A stretch of DNA of 64,000 bases from Rhodobacter sp. 24-YEA-8 (GCF_900105075.1 NZ_FNSK01000001.1:2307001-2371000), one strand, 5' to 3'. Shown: positions 26,178-36,100, numbered from the stretch's first letter. The notes: generated from the letters alone by a model not told the origin. Numbers and translations: made by a program.

Positions 26178-27014
26178 TTACACCCTTGTCAGGATCACGC
26201 CGGCCACAATTACAAGCGCCGCCGCAGCCTTTTCCCGGCTCATCCGCTCGCCAAAGACCAGCCAGCCGATCAGCACCGCGAACAGGATCGAGGTTTCGCG
26301 CAGCGCCGCCACCAGCGCGATGGGGGCAATGGTCATGGCCCAGACCGCAATCGCATAGGCGCCGAAGCTCGCGGCGGCACCGATCGTTCCCATCTTCCAG
26401 GCCTGAAAGCCCAACGGCACCACTTTGCGGCCGCGCATGGCCAGCATTCCCAGCGAGAAAATCAGCCCATCCGCCACGAAAACCCAGGCGATATAGGACA
26501 CGGCATTGCCCGAAATCCTCGCGCCCTGGCCGTCGATCAGCGTATAGCAGGCCGTCGCCAGTGCAGAGCCGAGCGCGAAGGGCACAAGCTTGCGGTTCTC
26601 GTCGCTTGCGAACACGCCCCGCGCCATCATCAGGATCCCCGCCGCCAGCACCGCAATGGCGAGATACTGACGCGAGCTCATCACATCGGTCAGCAGGAAT
26701 ACCCCCGCCACCGTCACCAGCATCGGCGCCGCGCCGCGCGCAATCGGGTAGACCCGGCTCAGATCCCCGCGCTCATAGGCATAGCTGAGAAAGTACTTAT
26801 AGGCGAAATGCGTGATCCCCGCAGCGATCACCCAGGGGATTGCCGCCGGGTTGATCGGCCCCATGAAAAAGGCAACGCCAAGGCCGATCGGCACTTCCAT
26901 CACCGACAGAACCACCATCGCACCGATCTTTGAGGTGCCCAGCTTGATCAGCGCATTCCACAGCGCATGGAGGAAGGCCGCTGCCATGACAGCGAGAAAG
27001 ACGCCAAAGGTCAC
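26178..27014 (-). CDS. EamA/DMT-family transporter
   Basis: A 278-residue integral membrane protein with about ten hydrophobic segments in two EamA repeats. It starts FGVFLAVMAAAFLHALWNAL and ends with LVFGERMSREKAAAALVIVAG, both characteristic of drug/metabolite transporters. Probably an exporter or importer of small metabolites; substrate unknown. It lies downstream (68 bases) of the ogt gene only on the same strand relation, not overlapping, so co-transcription is uncertain. Confidence 0.88.
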   Translation of the reverse strand: MTFGVFLAVMAAAFLHALWNALIKLGTSKIGAMVVLSVMEVPIGLGVAFFMGPINPAAIPWVIAAGITHFAYKYFLSYAYERGDLSRVYPIARGAAPMLVTVAGVFLLTDVMSSRQYLAIAVLAAGILMMARGVFASDENRKLVPFALGSALATACYTLIDGQGARISGNAVSYIAWVFVADGLIFSLGMLAMRGRKVVPLGFQAWKMGTIGAAASFGAYAIAVWAMTIAPIALVAALRETSILFAVLIGWLVFGERMSREKAAAALVIVAGVILTRV

Positions 27015-27081
27015 GATAAAAAACCGTTACAGTTCCGTTACGCCGATCTCTGGCACGCGGCGGCGGCGGCGGCAAGCGGGC

Positions 27082-27528
27082 TCATATCAGAAGCCCTGCC
27101 GCTCCCTCGAACCGCAACAGTGCCACCTTGGTCTCGACACCGCCCGGGGCGGAAAAGCCTCCCAGCGTCTTTGCGCCCAGCACCCGGTGGCAGGGGATGA
27201 TGATCGGGATCGGATTGGCGCCGCAGGCCTGGCCCACAGCCTGTGCGGGCGCGCCTGTGAGCTTCGCGATCTCGCCATAGGTGCGGGTCTCGCCCTGCGG
27301 GATCGCCACCATCGCGCGGCGGACCTTTTCATGCAGCCCCCTGCCCCAGTCAAGCGGCAGGTCAAACCGCACCAGCCGGCGTTCGAACCAGGCCGAGAGC
27401 TGCGCGATCCCCTCGCGTTGCAGCGCGCTTGCCCCGGCCTCGCCCTCGCCCCAGACCAATGCGGTGATCTGCTGGCCATCATCGCGCAAGGAGACCGGCC
27501 CAAAGGGAGTTAGGCAAATATTCTTCAT
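27082..27528 (-). CDS. ogt: Methylated-DNA--protein-cysteine methyltransferase
   Basis: A 148-residue suicide repair protein that takes the alkyl group from O6-alkylguanine. The acceptor cysteine is C113 in IPCHRVLG. Also seen are IPQGETRTYGEIAKL and the arginine finger region GQACGANPIPI. Its start overlaps the stop of the upstream gene by 4 bases (ATGA), so they are translationally coupled. The short N-terminal domain indicates the Ogt type rather than Ada. Confidence 0.94.
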   Translation of the reverse strand: MKNICLTPFGPVSLRDDGQQITALVWGEGEAGASALQREGIAQLSAWFERRLVRFDLPLDWGRGLHEKVRRAMVAIPQGETRTYGEIAKLTGAPAQAVGQACGANPIPIIIPCHRVLGAKTLGGFSAPGGVETKVALLRFEGAAGLLI

Positions 27529-28130
27529 TCGAAATTCACCAGGGTGACGGGATTGCTCTCGCCATCATAGCTGGCATCCACCTCATAGCGCACCAGCCGG
27601 AAGGCGGCATCCTGCAGCCGCCAGATCCCGGCATCCGAGGCATCCCCGATCCCGCGCCAGAAGGTATGGGAGGAAATCTGCAGCGTTTGAGGATCGAAAC
27701 CGGCATTGATCGCCAGCAGATCCGCACTCCAGCCATTGATTTCCAAAAGGCTCACCACGCTATCCGCCTCGCCGGGCGCCGCGGCCTCCTCGTCATATTC
27801 GATCTTCAGTGTTGGCCGGGTCAGGCCCACTGGAATCGCTCCGCCCTGATCGGAGGAGATCATGAAGACCTGCGAGATATTATAGGCGTAGATATCGCAT
27901 TGAAACTCCCAGACCACCCTCGGGATCGGATCGCCCCAGCTGCCGGGGCTTTCGACCTCGAACCGCTTCGGGGGCTTGAGCAGCCGGCCATCTTCGGAAA
28001 ACGCCCCGGTGCATTCTTCGGCGAAGGTCACTGAAAAAGCCGCAATGGCGATGGCATCCTCCGGCAGCGCCGCCTGGGAGAAGGCCGGGCTGGCCGTCGC
28101 CAGCAGCAGCGGAAACAGGATCTTTCGCAT
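27525..28130 (-). CDS. Exported protein of unknown function
   Basis: A 201-residue protein with a clear signal peptide (MRKILFPLLLATASPAFS, cleavage near SQA). The mature part has two cysteines (EECTGAF and FQCDIYAY) and an internal IEYDEE motif, and its C-terminal YEVDASYDGESNPVTLVNF resembles the end of DUF1176-like exported proteins. Role unknown. Start at 28130 is chosen for the signal peptide. Coupled to ogt by overlap. Confidence 0.8.
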   Translation of the reverse strand: MRKILFPLLLATASPAFSQAALPEDAIAIAAFSVTFAEECTGAFSEDGRLLKPPKRFEVESPGSWGDPIPRVVWEFQCDIYAYNISQVFMISSDQGGAIPVGLTRPTLKIEYDEEAAAPGEADSVVSLLEINGWSADLLAINAGFDPQTLQISSHTFWRGIGDASDAGIWRLQDAAFRLVRYEVDASYDGESNPVTLVNFE

Positions 28131-28217
28131 CAGAGGGTCTCCTTCACATGCGAGACTGGCACGTCGGCCCCCCGCTGCCAAGCGCCGCGCGCTGCCCGAT
28201 CCGGAGGACGGCTTGGA

Positions 28218-29147
28218 TCAGCAGCGGGGCGCCAGCACGCTGCGCTCCGGCGCGATCTTTTCTTCGGTGCCCGGGGCGCGCGCCATGGCGAGGGGCCGGA
28301 ACGCCTCGCGCAGGACCGCCGCCATGCCTTCGATCGCCGCCGAGCCGCCCCGTGGATTGCGCCGCAGCAGCACCCGCGCCGAATCAATCGCCGGGAACCC
28401 CTCTTCCACCGTCAGTTCGCGGCATCCGACCGGGATCGTCGACCGCGACAGCGGCGAGATCGCCATGCCATTCGTCACCGCATTGCGCATGCCGCTGGCC
28501 ACATCGCAATACCAGGCCCGCCGCCAGCGCAGCCCCTGGTGGTTCAGCGCCGCTTCGGCAAATTCGCGACACCAGGAGCTTTCGATATAGACCGAGACCG
28601 GCAGCGGGCTTCTGAGGTGCTGCATATGGGTCATCGAGGTCACCCAGACCGTCGGGTCGATTGCCAGAAGCTCGCCTTCCTGGAAATAACTGGTGTCATG
28701 GATCACCGCGATGTCCAGCCGGTCCTCCTCCAGCGCCTCCAGCTGCTTTTCGGAATGGTCGCACAGGACCGAGACCTGCAGCCCCTCATGGCGTTCGTCA
28801 AAGGCGGCAAGCGCGCGCGGCAGGATGGTGCCGGAATATTCATCCGGAATGCCCACCCGGACCGGCCCGGTCAGCGGTTTTTCCCGCAATGCCAGCGTTG
28901 CCTCATCCAGCAATGCCACCACACGCTGCGCATAGGGCAAGAGCTGTTCGCCCCGCGCCGTCAGACTGACGCCGCGCGCAAGCCGCTGGAACAAGGGCTG
29001 GCCAAGATTGTCCTCCAGCCGCCGGATCAACAGGCTGACGGCCGATTGCGTCCGGCCCAGCCGCGCCGCCGCAAGCGTCACCGAGCCGGCCTCGGCCACG
29101 GCGAGAAAGCCGCGCATCAGATCACTTTCAAGATGAGGGTGCGGCAT
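28218..29147 (-). CDS. LysR family transcriptional regulator
   Basis: A 309-residue regulator with an N-terminal winged HTH (about residues 5-65: LMRGFLAVAEAGSVTLAAAR, LGRTQSAVSLLIRRLED) and a periplasmic-binding-like effector domain (VRVGIPDEYSGTILPRAL onward). It is divergent from the DUF1127 gene at 29250, a plausible target. The inducer is unknown. Confidence 0.93.
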   Translation of the reverse strand: MPHPHLESDLMRGFLAVAEAGSVTLAAARLGRTQSAVSLLIRRLEDNLGQPLFQRLARGVSLTARGEQLLPYAQRVVALLDEATLALREKPLTGPVRVGIPDEYSGTILPRALAAFDERHEGLQVSVLCDHSEKQLEALEEDRLDIAVIHDTSYFQEGELLAIDPTVWVTSMTHMQHLRSPLPVSVYIESSWCREFAEAALNHQGLRWRRAWYCDVASGMRNAVTNGMAISPLSRSTIPVGCRELTVEEGFPAIDSARVLLRRNPRGGSAAIEGMAAVLREAFRPLAMARAPGTEEKIAPERSVLAPRC

Positions 29148-29249
29148 CGCCAGACCTATAAATGAAAATCATGAAACCCATTAAATCTATTCGTTTGTGA
29201 AATGTCAAAACCGGAGCGATACAGGTGGGGTAATTCCAAGGAGGCTGAA

Positions 29250-29453
29250 ATGTTCACCCGTCTGAAATCGCAGATGCAGATGCGCCGCTCTACCGCGTTC
29301 CTGCTTAATCGCGCGGATGACCGGCTGCTGGACGATATCGGCCTGACCCGTGGCGATCTGATGGCCATGCATGAGGGCCTGGCGCCCGATACCGGCGCCG
29401 CCAATGCGCAGGTTCTCCTGCCGCTCTGGCTTGGTGCGAAACGCGCCGCCTGA
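29250..29453 (+). CDS. DUF1127 small protein
   Basis: A 67-residue basic protein. The C-terminal half of the first 50 residues, LLNRADDRLLDDIGLTRGDL, is the DUF1127 hallmark. Family members bind RNA or affect phosphate and C4 metabolism in other alphaproteobacteria, but roles differ. A strong AAGGAGG lies 6 bases upstream of the ATG, which fixes the start. A Rho-independent terminator follows 50 bases after the stop, so it is monocistronic. Confidence 0.9.
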   Translation: MFTRLKSQMQMRRSTAFLLNRADDRLLDDIGLTRGDLMAMHEGLAPDTGAANAQVLLPLWLGAKRAA

Positions 29454-29502
29454 GTTTTGACCGCAAGCTTTCTGATCGTCTCCTGTCGGTGACGAAAACT
29501 CT

Positions 29503-29532
29503 GACGCCAGCGATTGCCGCTGGCGTCTTTTT
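29503..29532 (+). terminator. Rho-independent terminator after the DUF1127 gene
   Basis: GACGCCAGCG (29503-29512) and CGCTGGCGTC (29518-29527) form a perfect 10-bp stem with a 5-base loop, followed by TTTTTC. A textbook intrinsic terminator. Confidence 0.9.
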
Positions 29533-29568
29533 CATTCCCTTCCGGCGCTGCGGGAAAGGGGGTGCCGA

Positions 29569-30156
29569 TCAGATATAGCCGGCTTCCGCCGCATTCTGAT
29601 GCAGCTCTTCCCGGCTGAGGTCGATCATTGTCTCGCCCGCACGGGTCACAGTGGCGCGGTTGCGGTCGATCCGGAACAGATCCTCACCGATCTGAAATTC
29701 GATCTCGGGCGACATGGCGAGGAAACCGCGCTTTGCGGTCAGCGTGTAAAGTGAATCGCGCATCCCCTCGACCTGGTCGCGGTAAAACAATGCAATCAGC
29801 TGCGGCAGCTGCATGCGGATGGCCTGGGCACCGGCCTTCCTCGCATCCGGCAACGGCACTTTGAACATCCGCGACGGCCCGGTGGCCATCTTAAAGGTGA
29901 CATCATCGCCGAAGATCTCGCCCTTCACCTTCTGCGTGCTGCGTCTTTGCTGCGGCCTTGAGGGCACTTCCTGATATTCGGCACTGAAGCTTTCGCGCGC
30001 GCGGATCGGCTGGCGGTCGGTGACGGATACCACGCGCATCCGGGGCGACTGTTGCCCGGCAATCAGGGCGAGCCCGACCAGCAGCACATCGCCAAAGAAC
30101 AGCCGCGAAAGGTCGAGAGACTGACGCCCGGCAATATCGCTGACCTGCATATTCAT
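29569..30156 (-). CDS. Hypothetical protein, Rhodobacteraceae type
   Basis: A 195-residue protein. After a short hydrophobic patch (LFFGDVLLVGLALIAGQ, about residues 20-36) the rest is soluble, with a basic segment (RPQQRRSTQKVKGE) and an acidic C-terminal end (IDLSREELHQNAAEAGYI). No catalytic motif is recognised. The ATG at 30156 is chosen because upstream codons look non-coding. A membrane-anchored or secreted protein is possible. It faces the DUF1127 terminator. Confidence 0.6.
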   Translation of the reverse strand: MNMQVSDIAGRQSLDLSRLFFGDVLLVGLALIAGQQSPRMRVVSVTDRQPIRARESFSAEYQEVPSRPQQRRSTQKVKGEIFGDDVTFKMATGPSRMFKVPLPDARKAGAQAIRMQLPQLIALFYRDQVEGMRDSLYTLTAKRGFLAMSPEIEFQIGEDLFRIDRNRATVTRAGETMIDLSREELHQNAAEAGYI

Positions 30157-30465
30157 GGGCCTTGCCCCTCTGGCTGTGGAACTGATCCGTTCACAGACAC
30201 CCTGATCCTGGCCGAAATCGGAACAAACTAAGGTAATCCCGCGACCAAAGACGTCAGGTCGCCCGTCGCGCCCCGGGTTCTTTTTGCTCCTGAACGTTCT
30301 GTAGCGGCTGTTCCGACGCCTGTTACCGGACGGGCTGATGGATTTACACTGAGCCGGGCAACTGGCCTTCTTCAGGGATCTGGCCGGATTGTCGGCGGCC
30401 ACGGCTTTTGCCACCTGGCTCGCCCCATTCCGCTGATCTGCATGGGTGGGGGCCGCCCGAAACAG
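30157..30465. other. Intergenic stretch, no gene recognised
   Basis: About 310 bases between the hypothetical gene's start and the ileS terminator. It presumably holds the promoter of the minus-strand hypothetical gene. Frames extending that gene upstream into this stretch look non-coding. Confidence 0.5.
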
Positions 30466-30497
30466 AGAAAGGCCGCATCCTGCGATGCGGCCTTTCT
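30466..30497 (-). terminator. ileS terminator hairpin
   Basis: AAAGGCCGCATC (30468-30479) and GATGCGGCCTTT (30484-30495) pair perfectly with a 4-base loop, and outer bases extend the stem to 14 bp. It begins 19 bases after the ileS stop on the minus strand. Confidence 0.88.
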
Positions 30498-30515
30498 GGT
30501 GCCCGGGGGCTTATG

Positions 30516-33455
30516 TCAGCCCAGGACGCTGTTACAGCGCGCGCAGGTCTCGGGATGTTTGTGGCTTCCGACATCGGGCAGGATCTGCCAGCAGCGCTGG
30601 CATTTCGCGCCTTCCGCCGGGGCAAAGACCACTTTCACCGCCGGTGCATCGGCCAGGGTGAAAGCCCCGTCCGGCGCGGCGGCATCGGTCACGTGGATGC
30701 CACTGGTGATGCAGATATCAGCAAAGGCGACCGAATTCAGCGCCGCCAGCATCGCCGTATCCGCGACATGGACCACCGGCTTCGCCTCAAGGCTGGCACC
30801 GATCACCTTGGCGGTACGCTCCACTTCCAGCGCACCCGTCACGACGCGGCGGGCAGCGCGGATCCCATCCCATTTCGCGGCGAGGGCATCGTTTTTCCAG
30901 CCTGCCGGTGTCTCGAAGAAATCCTCGAGATGGACAGAGCTGTCCTCGCCCGGATGGCGCGCGAGCCAGACATCTTCCATCGTGAAGGGCAGGATCGGCG
31001 CGAGCCACGTCGTCAGGCGCTGGAACAAAAGATCCAGCACCGTGCGCGCGGCCCGGCGGCGGATACTGTCGGGCGCGTCGCAATAAAGCGCATCCTTGCG
31101 GATGTCGAAATAGAAGGCCGAAAGGTCGACGGTCGCAAAGTTGAAGAGCGTCTGGAACACGCCCGCAAAGTTGAAGGCACGGTATTCGCGCCGCACTTCT
31201 GCATCAAGTTCGGCGAGGCGGTGCAGCACCCATTGCTCCAGCTCGGGCATTTCCGCCGCGTCGAGGCGCTCGGTCTCCTGGAAGCCGGACAATGCGCCCA
31301 GCATGAAACGCAGGGTATTCCTCAGCCGGCGATAGCTGTCGGCGGTGCCTTTGATGATCTTCGGCCCGATCCGCTGATCCAGCGTGTAATCGGTCTGCGC
31401 CACCCAGAGCCGCAGGATATCGGCGCCATATTCGGCGATGATCTCTTGCGGCGCGACCGTGTTGCCGATGGATTTGGACATTTTCATGCCCTTCTCATCC
31501 AGCGTGAAGCCATGCGTCACCACATTGCGGTAAGGCGCGCGACCACGCGTGGCCGAGGCCTGCAACAAAGACGAATGGAACCAGCCGCGATGCTGGTCGG
31601 TGCCTTCCATATAGACATCGGCGATGCCGTCATCGGTGCCGTCGGCGCGGTCACGCAACACGAAAGCATGGGTCGAGCCAGAATCGAACCAGACATCGAG
31701 CACATCAAAGACCTGGTCATAATCCGCCGGATTGACCACGCCTTCGAGGGCTTTTTCTTTGAACCCTTCCACATACCAGACATCGGCGCCGTCTTTCTCA
31801 AAGGCGTCGAAGATGCGGCTGTTGACGGTTTCATTGCGCAACAGGAAATCCGGATCGGTCGGTTTCGCGCCTTTCTTGGTGAAACAGGTCAGCGGCACAC
31901 CCCAGGCGCGCTGACGCGACAGCACCCAGTCCGGACGGTGCTCGATCATCGAATGCAGGCGGTTCTTGCCCGAAACCGGGGTGAACTCCACCAGATCCTC
32001 GATCGAGGTCAGGGCGCGTTTGCGGATCGTATCGCCGAACTCGCCAAAGCCGTCATTCAGCTTTTCGTCGATGGCGGCGAACCATTGCGGCGTGTTGCGG
32101 AAGATCACCGGCGCTTTGGAGCGCCAGGAATGCGGGTAGGAATGCTTGACCTTGCCCTTGGCCAGCAGCGCGCCCGCATAGGCCATCTGCTTGATATTCG
32201 AGACATTGGCCGGGCCTTCCTTGCCATCGGCAAGAATGATGTGCTGGCCCGCGAACAGCGGCAGATCGGCGCGATACGAGCTGTCTTCGGTGACGTTATA
32301 GGTCATCGGCAGCCTGAACCTGACGCCCATCTGATAGTCGTCATCGCCATGGCTCGGCGCAGTATGGACAAAGCCGGTGCCCGCATCATCGGTGACATGG
32401 TCGCCCGGCAGCATGGGAACGTCATAATCCCATTCGCCATTCGCGCCCTCAACCCCGTGATAGGGGTGGCGCAGGATCACGCCTTCGAATTCCGACGCTT
32501 TCACATCGCGCAGACGGGTCCAGGCCTCGACCTTTGCCGCAGCCTTAACGCCTTCGGCCAGCGCATCGGCCAGCACCAGGGTCTCTCCGACCACGGCCGT
32601 CGACTTCTCATCTGCGGCATCGACACGGTAAAGCCCGTAAGCGATCTCCGGCCCGTAAGCGACTGCGCGGTTTTGCGGGATCGTCCAGGGCGTGGTGGTC
32701 CAGATCACCACCGAGGCATTCAGCAGCTCGGTATTGATGCAGCCATCCAGCTCCGGGAAGCTTGCTGCGGATGCAGGGCGGAACCGCACCCAGACCGTGT
32801 GGCTCGTATGGTCGTGATATTCGATCTCAGCCTCGGCCAGAGCGGTTTTCTCGACCGGCGACCACATGACGGGCTTTGACCCCTGATAGAGCGAGCCGTT
32901 CATCAAAAGCTTCATGAAATCCTGGGCGATCACCGCCTCGGCATGATAAGCCATTGTAAGATAGGGATCTTCCCAGTTGCCATAGACACCGAGCCGCTTG
33001 AATTCCTCGCGCTGGACATCAACCCAGCCCTCGGCAAAGCGGCGGCATTCCTGGCGGAAATCGACGGTGCTCACATCGTCCTTGTTCAGCCCTTTGGCGC
33101 GGTATTGCTCTTCGATTTTCCATTCAATCGGCAGACCGTGGCAATCCCAGCCCGGCACATAGCGCGCGTCATGGCCCATCATCTGATGCGAGCGCGTGAT
33201 GATGTCCTTGATGGTCTTGTTCAGCGCATGGCCGATATGAAGATGGCCATTCGCATAGGGCGGGCCGTCATGCAGCACAAAAGACGGGCGGCCCGGTTTC
33301 GCGCGCAGGCGGTTATAGACATCAAGCCGCGCCCAGCGGGCCAGCCATTCGGGCTCGCGCTTCGGCAGGTCGCCGCGCATCGGGAAATCGGTCTCGGGAA
33401 GGAATACGGTGTCGCGGTAGTCGACACCCGTTTCAGCGGTGGTTTCGGCGCACAT
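30516..33455 (-). CDS. ileS: Isoleucyl-tRNA synthetase
   Basis: A 979-residue class I synthetase. HIGH motif lies in YANGHLHIGHALNK (residues 73-76) and KMSKS in GMKMSKSIGN. The editing domain (CP1) spans about residues 190-400 with TTTPWTIPQNRAV and HTAPSHGDDDY. The C-terminal zinc cluster CQRCWQILPDVG...CARC is complete, which marks the bacterial type. The ATG at 33455 is chosen by family length; the frame stays open far upstream but without similarity. Confidence 0.97.
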   Translation of the reverse strand: MCAETTAETGVDYRDTVFLPETDFPMRGDLPKREPEWLARWARLDVYNRLRAKPGRPSFVLHDGPPYANGHLHIGHALNKTIKDIITRSHQMMGHDARYVPGWDCHGLPIEWKIEEQYRAKGLNKDDVSTVDFRQECRRFAEGWVDVQREEFKRLGVYGNWEDPYLTMAYHAEAVIAQDFMKLLMNGSLYQGSKPVMWSPVEKTALAEAEIEYHDHTSHTVWVRFRPASAASFPELDGCINTELLNASVVIWTTTPWTIPQNRAVAYGPEIAYGLYRVDAADEKSTAVVGETLVLADALAEGVKAAAKVEAWTRLRDVKASEFEGVILRHPYHGVEGANGEWDYDVPMLPGDHVTDDAGTGFVHTAPSHGDDDYQMGVRFRLPMTYNVTEDSSYRADLPLFAGQHIILADGKEGPANVSNIKQMAYAGALLAKGKVKHSYPHSWRSKAPVIFRNTPQWFAAIDEKLNDGFGEFGDTIRKRALTSIEDLVEFTPVSGKNRLHSMIEHRPDWVLSRQRAWGVPLTCFTKKGAKPTDPDFLLRNETVNSRIFDAFEKDGADVWYVEGFKEKALEGVVNPADYDQVFDVLDVWFDSGSTHAFVLRDRADGTDDGIADVYMEGTDQHRGWFHSSLLQASATRGRAPYRNVVTHGFTLDEKGMKMSKSIGNTVAPQEIIAEYGADILRLWVAQTDYTLDQRIGPKIIKGTADSYRRLRNTLRFMLGALSGFQETERLDAAEMPELEQWVLHRLAELDAEVRREYRAFNFAGVFQTLFNFATVDLSAFYFDIRKDALYCDAPDSIRRRAARTVLDLLFQRLTTWLAPILPFTMEDVWLARHPGEDSSVHLEDFFETPAGWKNDALAAKWDGIRAARRVVTGALEVERTAKVIGASLEAKPVVHVADTAMLAALNSVAFADICITSGIHVTDAAAPDGAFTLADAPAVKVVFAPAEGAKCQRCWQILPDVGSHKHPETCARCNSVLG

Positions 33456-33669
33456 CGGATGCGGTCCTCTGGAATGTTGGCTTTGGGGCGCCCCTTGCCT
33501 GCGCGTCACGCAGCAGGATTGGTCCGCGCGAAATCTCCCGGCGTGCTGGTGTTCAGCGCGCCGGGCCGCTAATTCGGACACCCGGGGTCCGGGCGAGGAT
33601 CGCAAAAGAATACGACATGGGGTCGGCTTATAGTCGCGGGCCGGGACCTGGTCCAGAGCCTGGGTGAGG

Positions 33670-34887
33670 ATGATGACGGGGAAAAGCACGGCAAAAGCGC
33701 TTGAGATCGCGGTGGTGGGCGCCGGCATGGGCGGGCTGGCGGCGGCAAGCCTGCTTGCGCGCGACGGCCACCGGGTCACGCTGGTCGAGCGGTTTGCGAC
33801 GCCACGCCCGCTGGGCTCGGGGCTGGTAGTGCAGCCGGTGGGCCTGGCCGTGCTGGATGAGCTGGGTCAGGGCAATGCGGCCCGAGCCCTCGGGGCGCCG
33901 CTCCGGCGGATGCGGGGCTGGTCAGTCGACCAGCTTTCAGGCGCCACGCGCAGCCGCGTCGCGCTTGATGTGCATTACCCGGCGACAGATCCGGCCTGTG
34001 CGATGCATCGCGCAAGCCTCTTCCATGTGCTCTGGCAGGCGATGGAGGTCTCTCCTGTCACACTGATCACCGGCGAGACGGTGCGAGAGGCACCGCTGCG
34101 CCAGGGCCGGCGGATGCTGGTCTCGGATAGCGGCGAGATCGGCGGTTTTGACCTGGTGATCGATGCCTCCGGCGCGGGTTCGGCGCTGTCGCCTTTAAAG
34201 GCGGGGGAGCTTGGCTATGGCGCAATCTGGACGCATGTGCCCTGGCCCGAAGGATCTGATCAGGGCCAGGATCAGCTGCGCCAGCGTTACTTTCGCGCAA
34301 GCCGCATGGCCGGTCTGATGCCCATCGGCCGCCTGCCCCGCGAGGCGGGCGCCCGCGCCGCTGTCTTCTGGTCGATGCCGCGTGCGGATCTGGCGGGCTG
34401 GGGTGAGGCACGTTTCCAAGCCTGGAAGGCCGAGGCCAGCGCCTTCTGGCCCGAGATGCAGCCCTTCCTGACTGGCCTGGATCATGCCGGCCAGATGACG
34501 ACAGCGCTCTACAGCCATGGCACGCTGAGCCGGCCTTATGCGCCGGGGCTGGTCTTTATCGGCGACAGTGCGCATCGCGCCAGCCCGCAGCTTGGCCAGG
34601 GAGCGAATATGGCGCTGCTCGATGCTCTGGCCCTGCGCGAGGCGCTGCGCGGTGATCTCGATGATGCGCCCGCCGCCTATGCCAGGATGCGGCGCTGGCA
34701 TGTGCGGATCTACCAGCTGTTCAGCCTGTTCCTGACACCAGCCTATCAGTCGGACAGCCGGCTGCTGCCTCAGATCCGGGACCTGTTTCTGGCCCGGATC
34801 TCGCTGGTGCCACCGGTGCCGCAGATATTGACGCGGCTGGTGGCTGGGCATCTCGTACCGCCTCTGGCCTCGAAACGCTGGCCCTGA
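33670..34887 (+). CDS. FAD-dependent monooxygenase, UbiH/PHBH-like
   Basis: A 405-residue flavoprotein hydroxylase. The FAD-binding site is VVGAGMGGLAAASLLARDG near the N-terminus, with a DG-like segment DLVIDASGAGSAL in the middle and GDSAHRASPQLGQGANMAL near the C-terminus. Such enzymes hydroxylate aromatic or quinone-like substrates with NAD(P)H. Substrate unknown. The two candidate starts are 33664 (in-frame but unusual) and the ATG at 33670. Confidence 0.9.
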   Translation: MMTGKSTAKALEIAVVGAGMGGLAAASLLARDGHRVTLVERFATPRPLGSGLVVQPVGLAVLDELGQGNAARALGAPLRRMRGWSVDQLSGATRSRVALDVHYPATDPACAMHRASLFHVLWQAMEVSPVTLITGETVREAPLRQGRRMLVSDSGEIGGFDLVIDASGAGSALSPLKAGELGYGAIWTHVPWPEGSDQGQDQLRQRYFRASRMAGLMPIGRLPREAGARAAVFWSMPRADLAGWGEARFQAWKAEASAFWPEMQPFLTGLDHAGQMTTALYSHGTLSRPYAPGLVFIGDSAHRASPQLGQGANMALLDALALREALRGDLDDAPAAYARMRRWHVRIYQLFSLFLTPAYQSDSRLLPQIRDLFLARISLVPPVPQILTRLVAGHLVPPLASKRWP

Positions 34888-34949
34888 TCTGCCTCCCCTT
34901 GACCCGGCCGGGCGCTTTCAGCAGGCTGGGCCGCGAAAGGGAGCATGTG

Positions 34950-35327
34950 ATGAAATACCCGTCGATCAATGTGCTGGGCGGCCCGCTGGAAGTCTGTTCG
35001 ACCCGCCCGCTCACCGGTTTCTTCCGCGATGGCTGCTGCAATTCCGGGCCGGGCGATCAGGGGCGGCACACGGTCTGCGCCGAGATGACGGCAGAATTCC
35101 TTGCTTTGTCGAAATATCTCGGCAATGACCTCTCGACACCCCGCCCGGAATTCGGCTTTCAGGGTTTGAAGCCGGGGGATCAGTGGTGCCTCTGTGCCAG
35201 CCGCTTTGCCCAGGCACATGACGAGGGCGCGGCGCCGAAGCTGCGCCTCAAGGCGACGCATCATGCGACACTCGACCTGGTTCCGCTGGAGGTTCTGAAG
35301 CTGTATGCGAGTGATGGGGAAGCCTGA
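34950..35327 (+). CDS. DUF2237 family protein
   Basis: A 125-residue protein of DUF2237 (COG3651). Characteristic segments are NVLGGPLEVCSTRPLTGF, RDGCCNSGPGDQGRHTVCA, GDQWCLCASRF and ATHHATLDLVPLEVLKLYA. Several conserved cysteines suggest metal or redox function, unproven. A GGGAG site lies 7 bases upstream of the ATG at 34950. It is followed 42 bases later by the truncated haemoglobin gene. Confidence 0.9.
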   Translation: MKYPSINVLGGPLEVCSTRPLTGFFRDGCCNSGPGDQGRHTVCAEMTAEFLALSKYLGNDLSTPRPEFGFQGLKPGDQWCLCASRFAQAHDEGAAPKLRLKATHHATLDLVPLEVLKLYASDGEA

Positions 35328-35369
35328 GCGCTTTCACTTATCGAACATTTCAGCCCGAAAGCCTGCTCT

Positions 35370-35759
35370 ATGACCCTCGCCCGCTTTCCTATTTCCGACA
35401 TTGAGCTGCGTGGCGTGGTTCATGACTTCTACCGGGAGGTCCGGGCGCATCCGGTGCTTGGTCCGGTCTTCGGTGCCCATGTAAAAGACTGGCCGGAGCA
35501 TGAGGAAAAGATCGTCGCCTTCTGGCGCAATGCGATCCTGATGGAGCGGGGCTATGATGGCAATCCGATGGCCGTCCATAAAGCAGCGGGCAATGTCCGT
35601 GCCGGCATGTTCATCCCCTGGCTGAAGCTTTTTGACGAGGTACTCGCCCGGCGCCTGCCACAGGAAACCGCCCGCGCCTGGTCGGCGCTTGCGCATCGGA
35701 TCGGGAGGGGGCTCAGCCTCGGCCTGCAGGAACATGGCGGCATCCCAAAACTGAAATAG
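35370..35759 (+). CDS. Group III truncated haemoglobin
   Basis: A 129-residue haem protein of the 2-on-2 globin family, group III. The proximal haem histidine is likely H70 (NPMAVHKAAG), with FYREVRAHPVLGPVF and KIVAFWRNAIL before it and a final IGRGLSLGL helix. Group III globins are thought to bind oxygen or nitric oxide. It shares strand and near neighbourhood with the DUF2237 gene. Start at 35370 gives the family length. Confidence 0.88.
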   Translation: MTLARFPISDIELRGVVHDFYREVRAHPVLGPVFGAHVKDWPEHEEKIVAFWRNAILMERGYDGNPMAVHKAAGNVRAGMFIPWLKLFDEVLARRLPQETARAWSALAHRIGRGLSLGLQEHGGIPKLK

Positions 35760-35768
35760 AGCGCACGT

Positions 35769-36100
35769 TCAGAGCGGTCGGTCGATCCCGTCATAGATCG
35801 CCTGCAACGCCCCGATGCGTTTGGCATAAGCGGCACGGATACAGGTGATATCGGCCTCACAGGCCATGCGCTGCCGCAACCAGGCCGCCTGATCATCGAG
35901 GATCTCGCCCCGATACCCCATGGCAAAAAGCCCGGTCAGAAATTTCAGCAGCGTCGCCATTTCCACATCGGCGTCATTCAGGTCACGATTGTCGCAGATC
36001 GCGCGCTCATTCGGGCTGAGTCCTGCGAGGCTACAATCGAAACTGGCCGCCGCCGCCGGGAGCGGCAGCGACAGCAGAATGGCAAGCGACAGCGCGCGCC

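Noticed and set aside
30408..32879. An 823-codon plus-strand frame opposite ileS
   Set aside because: It mirrors the isoleucyl-tRNA synthetase codons and also crosses the ileS terminator. No motif seen.
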